This document shows positions 1 through 6,847 of a stretch of DNA of 7,891 bases, piece after piece (positions within the stretch are counted from its first letter, which is position 1; each line of letters starts with the position of its first letter). The position numbers and the translations under genes are program-made. Source of the stretch: Gammaproteobacteria bacterium (lineage in GTDB: Bacteria > Pseudomonadota > Gammaproteobacteria > Pseudomonadales > Azotimanducaceae). The notes below the pieces were generated by a model. That model was not told the origin of the DNA. It saw only the letters and a program-made list of their open reading frames with translations, and ran no database searches. The stretch spans positions 1 through 7,891 of the forward strand of contig JAPOYW010000537.1 of the NCBI GenBank assembly GCA_026706425.1, written 5' to 3'.

Positions 1-35
1 ACTATGTTCCCACTGCGACGGCGTGGGAGCATAGT
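1..35. repeat. REP-like inverted repeat at the window edge
   Basis: The left arm ACTATGTTCCCAC (1-13) pairs with the right arm GTGGGAGCATAGT (23-35) around a 9-base loop, with a single non-Watson-Crick position (T7 against G29, a possible G-U wobble). The GTTCCCAC/GTGGGA core resembles extragenic palindromes dispersed in many proteobacterial genomes, but family membership is inferred from the look of the sequence. No second copy occurs in this window. The element may extend further left. It could also be a transcription terminator for an upstream gene, although no T tract follows it. Confidence 0.55.
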
Positions 36-137
36 GGAGTCTCGACGAATGCGCAACTTGGCCAATGCGACCGTGGCCAATGTGTTACGAACTGTGCGTT
101 GCCTGTTTGCGGTCTGCGGCGGCGGCGCTGAGCTGTG

Positions 138-173
138 TTGCTTGTTGCTGTTGCTGCGTTGCTGTTGCTGCTG
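138..173. repeat. TTGCTG low-complexity tract
   Basis: Four exact TTGCTG units occur in two tandem pairs (145-156 and 159-170), flanked by a degenerate TTGCTTG (138-144) and a trailing CTG (171-173). The tract lies upstream of the cytochrome gene, where no convincing protein is encoded: the frames through it give only poly-Cys/Ala or Ser/Asn/Ala strings. It looks like a simple-sequence repeat in a leader or intergenic region. Its function is unknown. Confidence 0.5.
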
Positions 174-196
174 CGGCAGTCCATCGTCGGACACGG

Positions 197-207
197 TGCT
201 ATATAAT
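197..207 (+). promoter_or_regulatory. Candidate extended -10 promoter of the cytochrome c4 gene
   Basis: An AT island stands out in GC-rich surroundings. TGCTATATA (197-205) has the extended -10 form TGn followed by TATATA, and the overlapping TATAAT at 202-207 is a perfect -10 hexamer. No good -35 hexamer lies 16-18 bases upstream, which fits an extended -10 promoter. Transcription would start near 212-215 and leave a leader of about 60 bases before the cytochrome start. This is a sequence-only prediction. Confidence 0.45.
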
Positions 208-274
208 CCCGCCGCTCGGGCACCCGGAGTCTAGCGACCCCGGGGGCGAATTGCGCCGGCGCTTTCATGGGGTC

Positions 275-925
275 ATGGTGAGATCGCGAACGATCATTGG
301 GATTGGCGCGCTGTGCGCGGTTGTTGGTGCGGTGGACGCATCAGCCGCGGAGAACGACGATGAGGCACGCCCAGGCGACGCCGCGGCTGGCCGCGTGCTC
401 GCCTCGAAGACCTGCATTGCCTGCCACGGGGAAGACGGCAATACCCTTCTCCCCGGCTATCCCCATATCGCCGGCCAGAGCGCACGCTACCTTTTCCGCC
501 AGATGCAACTCATGCGCGACGGCGACCGGGATCCCGGGGTCATGGTGGGACAATTGGACAACATGACCGACCAGGATCTCCGGGATATGGCCGCGTTCTA
601 CGCCAGCCAAGCAGGCAAGATTGGTCAGGCGTCGCGGGAGGGCCTCGAAGACGGCGAGGCGATTTACCGCGGCGGCATCCTAGCCAAGCAAGTGGCGGCG
701 TGCACGGCGTGCCATGCACCGGACGGTAGCGGTAACGCGCTCGCCGGCTTTCCGAGCCTGTCCGGGCAGCCTGCCGCCTACGTCGAAGAGCAATTGAAGG
801 CCTACCGCGAGGGACAGCGCAGGACGGACACGGGCGACTACGAGGGCATGATGCGCCAAACGGCTGCCAACATGACCGATGGGGAGATCGCGGCCGTCGC
901 CAACTACGTGTTGGGATTGCACTGA
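275..925 (+). CDS. Cytochrome c4, di-haem c-type cytochrome
   Basis: This 216-residue exported cytochrome should carry electrons in the periplasm, in the c4 family typically to terminal oxidases. Residues 1-24 form a signal peptide (basic start, hydrophobic core, cleavage near Ala-Ser-Ala). Each half holds one haem-binding motif: CIACH at 47-51 and CTACH at 143-147. Met90 and Met193 align with the axial methionines of Pseudomonas c4, and the terminal VLGLH matches that family's end. The length is normal once the signal peptide is counted. The frame is open upstream to 65, but that extension is poly-Cys/Ala and would bury the signal peptide, so ATG 275 is preferred. GTG 278, five bases after a GGGG, is an alternative start. 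dsbA follows 49 bases downstream on the same strand, as in Pseudomonas. Confidence 0.93.
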   Translation: MVRSRTIIGIGALCAVVGAVDASAAENDDEARPGDAAAGRVLASKTCIACHGEDGNTLLPGYPHIAGQSARYLFRQMQLMRDGDRDPGVMVGQLDNMTDQDLRDMAAFYASQAGKIGQASREGLEDGEAIYRGGILAKQVAACTACHAPDGSGNALAGFPSLSGQPAAYVEEQLKAYREGQRRTDTGDYEGMMRQTAANMTDGEIAAVANYVLGLH

Positions 926-974
926 CGGATTGCTGCGCGGTCTAATGCGGATCGTCGTCCGGGAAGGCAAACCG

Positions 975-1658
975 ATGAACCTCGTCGCCCGATCTCTAGC
1001 CGTCGTCGCCCTGGCCGTGTCGGTGGTTGTCCCCGCGCAGGAGTTCAGAGAGCGCAAGGACTACTTCAAACTCCCGGTTCCCGTTGAGACCCGGGACCCC
1101 GAGAAGATCGAGGTCGTGGAGGTGTTCTCCTACGGGTGCATTCATTGCTACCAGCTTGAACCCATACTGAACGCCTGGGTTCTGGCGCAAGGTGACGACG
1201 TCGACTTCCATCGGGTGCCAATGGCCACGCGGAACTTGAGATCCCTTGCCCAGGCCTTCTACACCGCGAAGGAATTGGACGTCCTCCCGAAAGTGCATAT
1301 GCCGATGTTCGAGAACATCCACGACTACGGCATCGACATGAGTCGTCCGCAACTGATCCGTCGAATGTTCGTGACCCAGGCGGGTGTCGACGAGGAAGAG
1401 TTCGTACGCACCTTCGACTCGTTCGCAATCGCCACCCGGATCCGCCAGGCCGACGCGCAAACGCGCTTGTACCGGGTCCAGGGAACGCCCACGATCATCG
1501 TCGACGGTCGCTATCTCGTGGACACCGTCTCGGCGGGAAGCGCCGAGGGCATGTTGTTGGTTGTCAACCACCTGCTTGCGATGCAACGCGCGGAGCGGGA
1601 GAGCAAGGCTTCAGAAGGGGCCGTCGGCGAACAAGCGCCCGCGTCGCCAACAGGCTAG
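975..1658 (+). CDS. dsbA: Thiol:disulfide interchange protein DsbA
   Basis: This is a periplasmic thiol oxidase of 227 residues that introduces disulfide bonds into exported proteins. In the family it is reoxidised by DsbB, which is not in the window. A signal peptide covers about residues 1-21. The thioredoxin-fold active site is CIHC at 55-58 within FSYGCIHCY, and the cis-proline loop is Thr171-Pro172-Thr173. Most DsbA proteins have CPHC, so the Ile is a variant. A helical insert lies between these motifs, as expected for DsbA. The C-terminus carries a charged, Ala/Pro-rich tail of roughly 25 residues beyond the usual fold. ATG 975 is chosen because GGGAAGG (961-967) sits seven bases before it and the signal peptide starts there; ATG 945 in the same frame is less likely. 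The gene is probably cotranscribed with cytochrome c4. Confidence 0.93.
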   Translation: MNLVARSLAVVALAVSVVVPAQEFRERKDYFKLPVPVETRDPEKIEVVEVFSYGCIHCYQLEPILNAWVLAQGDDVDFHRVPMATRNLRSLAQAFYTAKELDVLPKVHMPMFENIHDYGIDMSRPQLIRRMFVTQAGVDEEEFVRTFDSFAIATRIRQADAQTRLYRVQGTPTIIVDGRYLVDTVSAGSAEGMLLVVNHLLAMQRAERESKASEGAVGEQAPASPTG

Positions 1659-1663
1659 CGCGT

Positions 1664-1679
1664 CTCGCGAGTACGCGAG
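1664..1679. terminator. Short GC stem-loop after dsbA
   Basis: CTCGCG (1664-1669) and CGCGAG (1674-1679) form a perfect 6-bp stem with a 4-base loop, six bases after the dsbA stop. No T tract follows, so it is at best a weak or Rho-assisted terminator for the cytochrome c4-dsbA unit, or an mRNA 3'-end stabiliser. The rest of 1659-1743 shows nothing I can assign. Confidence 0.3.
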
Positions 1680-1743
1680 CCGTCCAAGAGCGACCCTGAT
1701 CGCTGTTCCAAATGCAACCTGCGTGTAAGCATCAAGGGCGTCC

Positions 1744-1787
1744 AAGGAGTCTAGAACACCGCGTCGAAATTAACTTCGACGCGAACC
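1744..1787 (+). promoter_or_regulatory. Shine-Dalgarno plus 24-base dyad before xylB
   Basis: A strong Shine-Dalgarno AAGGAG (1744-1749) lies 38 bases from the xylB ATG, too far for direct use. Between them is a near-perfect dyad: CGCGTCGAA (1760-1768) and TTCGACGCG (1775-1783) around ATTAAC, with 11 of 12 positions pairing across the centre. If the RNA folds, 24 bases are looped out and the effective spacing falls to about 14. No Shine-Dalgarno lies directly next to the ATG. Alternatively the dyad is a DNA operator for a xylose regulator encoded elsewhere. No full promoter was recognised here. Confidence 0.45.
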
Positions 1788-3242
1788 ATGTACCTCGGTA
1801 TTGATCTCGGTACGTCCGCCGTCAAGGCGGTGGTCACCGACGACGGCGAGGTTGTTGCCGAAGCCAGCGAAAGCCTCACCGTCTCGCGGCCCGGACCCCG
1901 GATGAGTGAACAGTCGCCGGAACACTGGTGGCAGGCGACCAATGCCGCGGTTCGGCGCCTAAAGGACTTCGCGCCGGCGATCGACGCTATCGGCCTCTCC
2001 GGGCAGATGCACGGTGCCGTTCTCCTCGACGACGGCGGGCGGGTCCTGCGCAACGCGATTCTCTGGAACGACGGACGATCGGAGTCCGAATGCCAGGAAC
2101 TCGAAGCCGTGGTGGATGTGGGGGCGTTGACCGGCAACCGGGCAATGCCGGGCTTCACGGCCCCGAAGCTTCTCTGGGTGTGCCGGAACGAACCGGCGAT
2201 ATTCGAGCGGACGCGGACGGTCCTCCTGCCCAAGGACTACCTGCGCTACCGCATGACGGGCGATTTCGCGAGCGACATGTCCGATGCATCGGGCACGCTA
2301 TGGCTCGATGTGGGTGGAAGGCGCTATTCGGTGCGCATGCTCGACGCGACAGGCCTTTCGCTCTCGCACATGCCGCGACTGGTGGAAGGCTCGGAAGTGG
2401 CCGGCGAACTGCGCGCGGATGTCGCTGCGGCGTGGGGAATGAAGAGGGTGCCCGTGGTTGGCGGTGCCGGCGACCAAGCCGCGGGAGCGGTCGGTGCCGG
2501 CGCCGTGGTGGAGGGGGTGAGTTTCCTGTCGCTCGGCACCTCGGGGGTCTACTTCGTGCCGGACGCTGCCTACCGACCCAACCCGGCAGGGGGCGTCCAC
2601 GCTTTCTGCCACGCGCTCCCGGGCATGTGGCACCAGATGTCGGTGATCCTATCCGCCGCGAGCGCGCTCACCTGGGTGACCGGCCTCACCGGTGCGGAGT
2701 CGGAAGCAGTCCTTATCGACGAGGTCGAGTCGTCGGGCGCGGATCCCGGGAGCGTCTACTTCCTTCCCTATCTCTCGGGCGAGCGCACCCCGCACAACGA
2801 CGCCAATGCACTCGGCGCGTTCGTGGGGCTCGACCATGATGTCGACCGCGCCCGACTCGCCTACGCCGTACTCGAAGGCGTGGCCTTCGCGTTGGCTGAC
2901 GGTCAGCGGGTGCTCGAGGAGGCCGGCGCCAACATCGGCGAGGTCAGCGTGATCGGCGGCGGCGCGCGAAGCGTCTATTGGGGCCGTATTCTGTCCGCCG
3001 CCCTGGGGCGGCCGCTGATCTACCGCGAAGACGCGGCGGTTGGCCCTGCTTTGGGTGCGGCGAGGCTGGCGAATCTGGGCCATCTGGCTGGTGATCCGGC
3101 CGAGGTCTGCCCGCAGGCACCCGCGGTCGAAACAGTGGCAGCCTCGTCCGAGGAGATCGAGCGGTCCGAAGAGCGTTTTTCGACCTATCGCGGTCTCTAC
3201 GACGACCTCAAGGACCGCTTCCCGGCTCTTCGCGAAGCCTGA
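1788..3242 (+). CDS. xylB: Xylulokinase (FGGY sugar kinase)
   Basis: XylB phosphorylates D-xylulose with ATP to D-xylulose 5-phosphate, the cytoplasmic entry of xylose into the pentose phosphate pathway. The 484 residues equal the E. coli XylB length. Two FGGY domains are visible. The N-terminal domain has the phosphate-binding GIDLGTS (4-10) and the sugar-binding QMHGA (73-77); Asp229 in GGAGDQAAGAVG is the expected catalytic base. The C-terminal domain has LSLGTSG (247-253), SGERTPHN (330-337) and the ATP-site GGGARS (390-395). The start is fixed by the conserved opening MYLGIDLGT and by an in-frame stop at 1752. The gene precedes xylA by 60 bases, whereas E. coli has the order xylA-xylB. 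An unusual leader with a hairpin probably controls its translation or transcription. Confidence 0.96.
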   Translation: MYLGIDLGTSAVKAVVTDDGEVVAEASESLTVSRPGPRMSEQSPEHWWQATNAAVRRLKDFAPAIDAIGLSGQMHGAVLLDDGGRVLRNAILWNDGRSESECQELEAVVDVGALTGNRAMPGFTAPKLLWVCRNEPAIFERTRTVLLPKDYLRYRMTGDFASDMSDASGTLWLDVGGRRYSVRMLDATGLSLSHMPRLVEGSEVAGELRADVAAAWGMKRVPVVGGAGDQAAGAVGAGAVVEGVSFLSLGTSGVYFVPDAAYRPNPAGGVHAFCHALPGMWHQMSVILSAASALTWVTGLTGAESEAVLIDEVESSGADPGSVYFLPYLSGERTPHNDANALGAFVGLDHDVDRARLAYAVLEGVAFALADGQRVLEEAGANIGEVSVIGGGARSVYWGRILSAALGRPLIYREDAAVGPALGAARLANLGHLAGDPAEVCPQAPAVETVAASSEEIERSEERFSTYRGLYDDLKDRFPALREA

Positions 3243-3289
3243 CCGCAAGACGCTCGCAAAAAAGGCCATAATTCCGACGGGGGTACCTT

Positions 3290-3293
3290 GGAG
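3290..3293 (+). promoter_or_regulatory. Ribosome binding site deciding the xylA start
   Basis: GGAG sits nine bases before ATG 3303. TTG 3288 and ATG 3294 are in the same frame but lie at or just after this site and lack a Shine-Dalgarno of their own. Starting at 3303 also makes the residue numbering match E. coli XylA exactly at the catalytic His101 and at every metal ligand. Confidence 0.6.
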
Positions 3294-3302
3294 ATGGCCG
3301 CT

Positions 3303-4619
3303 ATGAGCTTCTTTCCGGACGTGGACACGATTCGCTATCGGAGCCCGGAGTCCACCGACCCGCTCGCGTTCCGCTACTACGATGCCGACGCCGAAATCCT
3401 TGGCAAGACGATGAGGGAGCACCTGCGCTTCGCGGTCTGCTATTGGCATTCCTTCGACGCCCCGGGGTCGGATGTTTTCGGCTCCGGAACCTGGGACCGC
3501 CCCTGGGCCAACGGCAGTGCGGACCCCATGGCCGCGGCGAGAGAGAAGCTCGCGGCCGGCTTCGAGTTCATCGCGAAGCTGACGGCCCCCTACTTCTGCT
3601 TTCACGACCGCGACGTGGCGCCCGAGGGATCCACCCTGGCCGAGACGGAGCGGAACCTGCTTGCCATCGGCGAGGACATGGCGCACGAGATGGAGCAGAC
3701 CGGAATCAAGCTCCTGTGGGGAACCGCGAACCTGTTCGGACATCCCCGGTACGCGGCGGGTGCGGCGACCAATCCGAACCCGGAAGTGTTCGCCCATGCC
3801 GCCGCCCAGGTGAAAACCGCCCTCGAACTTACCCACCAGTTGGGTGGCGAGAACTATGTGCTTTGGGGCGGTCGCGAAGGCTACGACACGCTGCTTAACA
3901 CCAACCTCAAGCGCGAGTCCGACCAGCTTGGCCGTTTCATGCAAATGGTGGTCGAACACAAGCACAAGATCGGCTTTCGGGGCACGCTGCTCATCGAACC
4001 CAAGCCGTGCGAGCCGACAAAGCACCAGTACGACTACGACAGCGCCGCCTGCTACGCCTTCCTGCAGAAATACGGCCTAACCGACGAGTTCAAGCTCAAC
4101 ATCGAGTGCAATCACGCGACGCTTGCCGGCCACACCTTCCAGCACGAAGTTGCCTATGCCATCGCGCACGGCATCTTCGGCAGCGTCGACGCCAACCGCG
4201 GCGACCCGCAGAACGGCTGGGACACGGACCAGTACCCGAACAGCGTCGAGGAAGCGACCCTGGTGCTCTACGAGATTCTGCGGGCCGGCGGCCTTGCCAG
4301 CGGCGGCTTCAACTTCGACGCCAAGCTGCGCCGCCAGAGCGTTGCCCGGGAGGATCTCTTCTATGGCCACATCGGCGGCATGGACACCTTGGCGCGGGGC
4401 TTGCTGAACGCTGCCGCGCTAATCGAATCCGGCGAACTGGCCGAGCACGTCGCGAATCGCTATTCGGGGTGGGACGATGTGCTAGGACAACGCATCCTGA
4501 ACGGGGAGTTGGACTTCGGAAGCCTCGCCGGCCACGTGCATTCAACGAACCTCGATCTTGCGCCAGCCAGCGGTCGCCAGGAACTGCTTGAGAACGTCAT
4601 CTCGCGTTACGTGCGATAG
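3303..4619 (+). CDS. xylA: Xylose isomerase
   Basis: XylA converts D-xylose to D-xylulose in the cytoplasm using two divalent metal ions. The protein is a 438-residue TIM barrel, close to the 440 of E. coli, and collinear with it through the active site. His101 and Asp104 (motif FHDRD) are the catalytic pair. The metal ligands Glu232, Glu268, His271, Asp296, Asp307, Asp309 and Asp339 are all present. The signatures HKIGFRGTLLIEPKP, SVDANRGD and GGFNFDAK are intact, so the enzyme should be active. One oddity is Cys269 between ligands Glu268 and His271, where E. coli has Ala. The gene follows xylB in an operon and is followed after 12 bases by a small membrane-protein gene. Confidence 0.97.
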   Translation: MSFFPDVDTIRYRSPESTDPLAFRYYDADAEILGKTMREHLRFAVCYWHSFDAPGSDVFGSGTWDRPWANGSADPMAAAREKLAAGFEFIAKLTAPYFCFHDRDVAPEGSTLAETERNLLAIGEDMAHEMEQTGIKLLWGTANLFGHPRYAAGAATNPNPEVFAHAAAQVKTALELTHQLGGENYVLWGGREGYDTLLNTNLKRESDQLGRFMQMVVEHKHKIGFRGTLLIEPKPCEPTKHQYDYDSAACYAFLQKYGLTDEFKLNIECNHATLAGHTFQHEVAYAIAHGIFGSVDANRGDPQNGWDTDQYPNSVEEATLVLYEILRAGGLASGGFNFDAKLRRQSVAREDLFYGHIGGMDTLARGLLNAAALIESGELAEHVANRYSGWDDVLGQRILNGELDFGSLAGHVHSTNLDLAPASGRQELLENVISRYVR

Positions 4620-4631
4620 CGAGGCCGCGCT

Positions 4632-4829
4632 GTGCAAACGGGCATGCAGAAGAGTTTGTCAATCGGGCGGCGCGTCCTGCGGCTGCTGAAGAACGACGCT
4701 CTCATCGCCGCGGTTGCCGTCCTCGCGGTTTCGTTCATCGCGTGCTTCGGCGTGGCGGTGATCACCTGGTTCACGTACCGGGAACGATACGGAGTGGGAT
4801 TCATCGAGTACCTGAGAATCTTCCTGTAG
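4632..4829 (+). CDS. Small single-pass membrane protein, unknown function
   Basis: I do not recognise this 65-residue protein. It has a short basic N-terminus (Arg13, Arg14, Arg17, Lys20), one strongly hydrophobic segment at about 23-49 rich in Ala, Val, Ile and Phe, then Arg-Glu-Arg and an aromatic C-terminal tail ending IFL. The basic N-terminus suggests that end is cytoplasmic. GTG 4632 is preferred because GAGG (4621-4624) lies seven bases before it; ATG 4644 is possible. It begins 12 bases after the xylA stop and ends directly before a strong stem-loop, so it reads as the last gene of the xylose operon. A sugar-uptake accessory or envelope role would be speculation. A chance open frame is possible but less likely given the spacing, ribosome site and hydrophobic segment. 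Confidence 0.6.
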   Translation: MQTGMQKSLSIGRRVLRLLKNDALIAAVAVLAVSFIACFGVAVITWFTYRERYGVGFIEYLRIFL

Positions 4830-4850
4830 GGGACGCCCTTGCGGCGTCCC
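4830..4850 (+). terminator. Stem-loop terminator-like hairpin after the xylose operon
   Basis: GGGACGCC (4830-4837) pairs perfectly with GGCGTCCC (4843-4850) around the loop CTTGC, starting one base after the stop codon of the small membrane protein. The 8-bp GC-rich stem is strong. No T tract follows, so it may act with Rho or as a 3'-end stabiliser. It marks the likely end of the xylB-xylA operon. The following bases to 4940 hold no gene that I can support. Confidence 0.5.
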
Positions 4851-4940
4851 GCGGTGAAGAAACGACGCCGTTGGATGCGCTGGCACTGCACGCCATCCTT
4901 GGTAGAGTCGGTCAGTCGGAATAGACCGGGGGACTGCGCC

Positions 4941-5924
4941 ATGAACGAATTCGCCAGACGACTCATCGCGACCGTCGCGGCGACGGTGATCGCCTCGCAG
5001 GTCGTCGTCGGGAGGAAAAGGGACCGCCGATCACCGGCGCAACGATCGACGCCTGGGCGACGCAACTCTCGAACGCCGGTCGCTGGGGTGAAGACGACCA
5101 GCTAGGCACCCTCAACCTCATCACCCCCGCCGTACGCGTGGCCGCAGCCAAACTCGTCACGGAAGGCGTCTCGGTCTCCATGGCGCATCCACTCCTGACG
5201 GAGCGGGCCGCGGACAACAGCTCGCCGTTCGAGCACCGGATGATGGCGACGCCGGAACGGGCCGGCGGTTGGGCCACGGACACGTGGAGCCTGATGTTCC
5301 ACGGCTTCGCCCACTCGCACATCGATGCCCTGTGCCACCTAGCCTACAAGGGCAAGTAACTACAACGACTTCCCGATGTCCGAAACGACGGCACAAGGCT
5401 GCAAGAATCTGGCCGTCACCAATATCGCCAACGGCATCTTCACGCGGGGTGTGTTGATGGACATTCCGCGCCTCAAGGGCAAGGCGTGGCTGGACGCCGG
5501 AGAAGGCGTGACGGTCGCGGATCTCGAAGCCTGGGAGACGAAAGCGGGGTTCAAGGTCGGCCCGGGCGATGCGGTCGTGCTCAACACCGGACGCTGGCTG
5601 CGCCGCGCCGAGGAAGGGACATGGCAGGGCGGTTACCCGGGTTTCCACGCGTCCACAGTGCCCTGGTTCAAGGCGCGGGACGTTGCCGTGGTCGGCACCG
5701 ATGGCGGCCTTGACGTCTATCCCTCAGGCGTGCCGAACTCCGGTGCACCCGTCCACACCCTGGTTCTGACCGCGCTGGGCATGCCGATCCTGGATGTCAT
5801 GGACCTAACCGAAGTGTCCGAAGCTGCCGCCGAACGCAAACGCTGGACGTTCCTGCTGACCGCGGCACCCATACGGGTGCCGAACGGTACGGGCTCAGCG
5901 ATCAACGCGATTGCGACGTTCTAA
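4941..5924 (+). pseudogene. Exported cyclase-family hydrolase, two frameshifts
   Basis: This belongs to the cyclase family (PF04199), metal-dependent hydrolases related to kynurenine formamidase; the substrate cannot be told. The reading runs in three pieces. A signal-peptide start (ATG 4941 after GGGGGA at 4928-4933) is in frame to about 5012. The conserved domain beginning GPPITGATIDAW continues one frame over to 5356. The rest, from NYNDFPMSE at 5358 to INAIATF, is back in the first frame. One base seems lost near the GGG at 5010-5012 and one gained at T5357, which creates TAA. The metal motif HxDxxxH is seen as HIDALCH (5320-5340), and VHTLVLTALGMPILDVMDL matches the family's C-terminal region. 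The middle piece keeps domain sequence ahead of its first start codon, so it cannot be a separate gene. Sequencing error is an alternative to true decay. Confidence 0.82.
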
Positions 5925-5932
5925 ACGGTCTC

Positions 5933-6772
5933 TCAGAAGAGCGCGCGGTAGTTGGTGGCTCGCAACGTCACATGCCCTTCGACATCGCCGGGTAGGGTGA
6001 AGAGCTTTGGGCGCTCGCGGAATTCGAAGACCCGGTAGAGCTGGTAGGCGTCGGTGTTGGCCTTGGAGAATCGAATCTCGCCGGCGCTGATGTAGAACGG
6101 CGTGCGTTTCCCGTAGCGGGTGGTCTTCACTTCGACGAAGCGGTCGCGACCGGTCTCTTCGTAGGAATGGATGTCGTAGCCGATGTGGTCCCCGATCGTC
6201 TTGGAAACCTGCTCTACGTTTCGTGCCAGATGATCCTTGCCGGCACGCTGAAGCCGGGTTCGCTCGTACACCATGATCAAGGTCTCGCCCGCGTCTCCGA
6301 GGGATTTGTTCGCGGCTTCCTGTTGGACGTAGTCGAACGGCCTCGGGTTGGGTCTCGATATGACGTACTCGGCGGGCTCCTCTGCCACGGCCAGTCTGTT
6401 CTTAGGCGGCTCGACCTGGATGGAAAGGACATCGGCCACGGTCAACGCCTCCTGCGGAGCCGTAACCTCGCGAGTCAATTCATCGATTAGTGGCGAAACG
6501 CGCTCGCCGACCACCTCGCGCAACAACGCTTGCACGTTGCCCCGCGGTTTGTAGCCGTCGATATAGGGTAGCCCCAAGCCGGCGAGAACAGCGCTGATGT
6601 TCTGGTGTTTGAATTCGACCGAGCCGTGGGACCGGCCTTGCAGTCGCCGGCGCAGCACCCGATTGTGATCACTTTTCGTGTACGGCTTGCCGGATCGTTC
6701 GAGCGCAAGCATGTCCAGGTAGTCCTGAACAGCGGCTTCTACCTCCGCTCGGCTCCAGTCTCCTCCCGCCAT
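5933..6772 (-). CDS. DUF3883 (NOV_C) domain protein, putative nuclease
   Basis: This 279-residue cytoplasmic protein has a conserved N-terminal region (about 1-85, with YTKSDHNRVL and SVEFKHQNISAVL, then PYIDGYKPRGN), a variable linker, and a C-terminal DUF3883/NOV_C domain from about 157. The latter shows DAGE (Glu163), GYDI (Asp200), FVEVKTT (Glu214 and Lys216) and PFYIS..E (Glu232), a layout like PD-(D/E)xK nucleases. The family often occurs near restriction and other defence genes, but the activity is inferred. ATG 6772 is chosen because the family-like sequence begins MAGGDWSRAEVEAAV; GTG 6787 is possible. The frame stays open to 7084, opposite vapB, but that stretch looks non-coding. 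It converges with the cyclase gene (8 bases between them) and diverges from vapBC. No clear ribosome site precedes the start. Confidence 0.8.
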   Translation of the reverse strand: MAGGDWSRAEVEAAVQDYLDMLALERSGKPYTKSDHNRVLRRRLQGRSHGSVEFKHQNISAVLAGLGLPYIDGYKPRGNVQALLREVVGERVSPLIDELTREVTAPQEALTVADVLSIQVEPPKNRLAVAEEPAEYVISRPNPRPFDYVQQEAANKSLGDAGETLIMVYERTRLQRAGKDHLARNVEQVSKTIGDHIGYDIHSYEETGRDRFVEVKTTRYGKRTPFYISAGEIRFSKANTDAYQLYRVFEFRERPKLFTLPGDVEGHVTLRATNYRALF

Positions 6773-6847
6773 CGGACGATCGTACACAAGTGAGCGAGTA
6801 TCGGAAGAACGGTTCGTGTGCATGCCCTCAATGCACCGATTCGCGGA

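Noticed and set aside
2..268. Minus-strand frame upstream of cytochrome c4, checked as a possible start of divergent engB (yihA)
   Set aside because: The translation lacks the GTPase P-loop and any EngB-like sequence and passes through the TTGCTG tract; it looks like non-coding DNA.
65..274. N-terminal extension of cytochrome c4
   Set aside because: It translates as poly-Cys/Ala low complexity and would place 70 residues before a typical signal peptide.
996..1586. 196-codon minus-strand frame opposite dsbA
   Set aside because: Shadow of dsbA; no domain, and the plus strand encodes a clear signal peptide and CIHC motif.
2649..4025. 458-codon open frame on the minus strand across xylB and xylA
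   Set aside because: It is antisense to two enzymes with every catalytic residue in place; long antisense frames are expected in GC-rich genes, and its translation shows no recognisable domain.
4311..4321. Second copy of the xylB leader half-site (AACTTCGACGC) inside xylA
   Set aside because: It encodes the conserved Asn-Phe-Asp-Ala of the XylA metal site and has no opposing arm, so coincidence is the simpler explanation.
4881..4902. TGGCAC followed by TTGG, considered as a sigma-54 promoter for the cyclase gene
   Set aside because: The spacing and the -12 element do not match the TGGCAC-N5-TTGC pattern.
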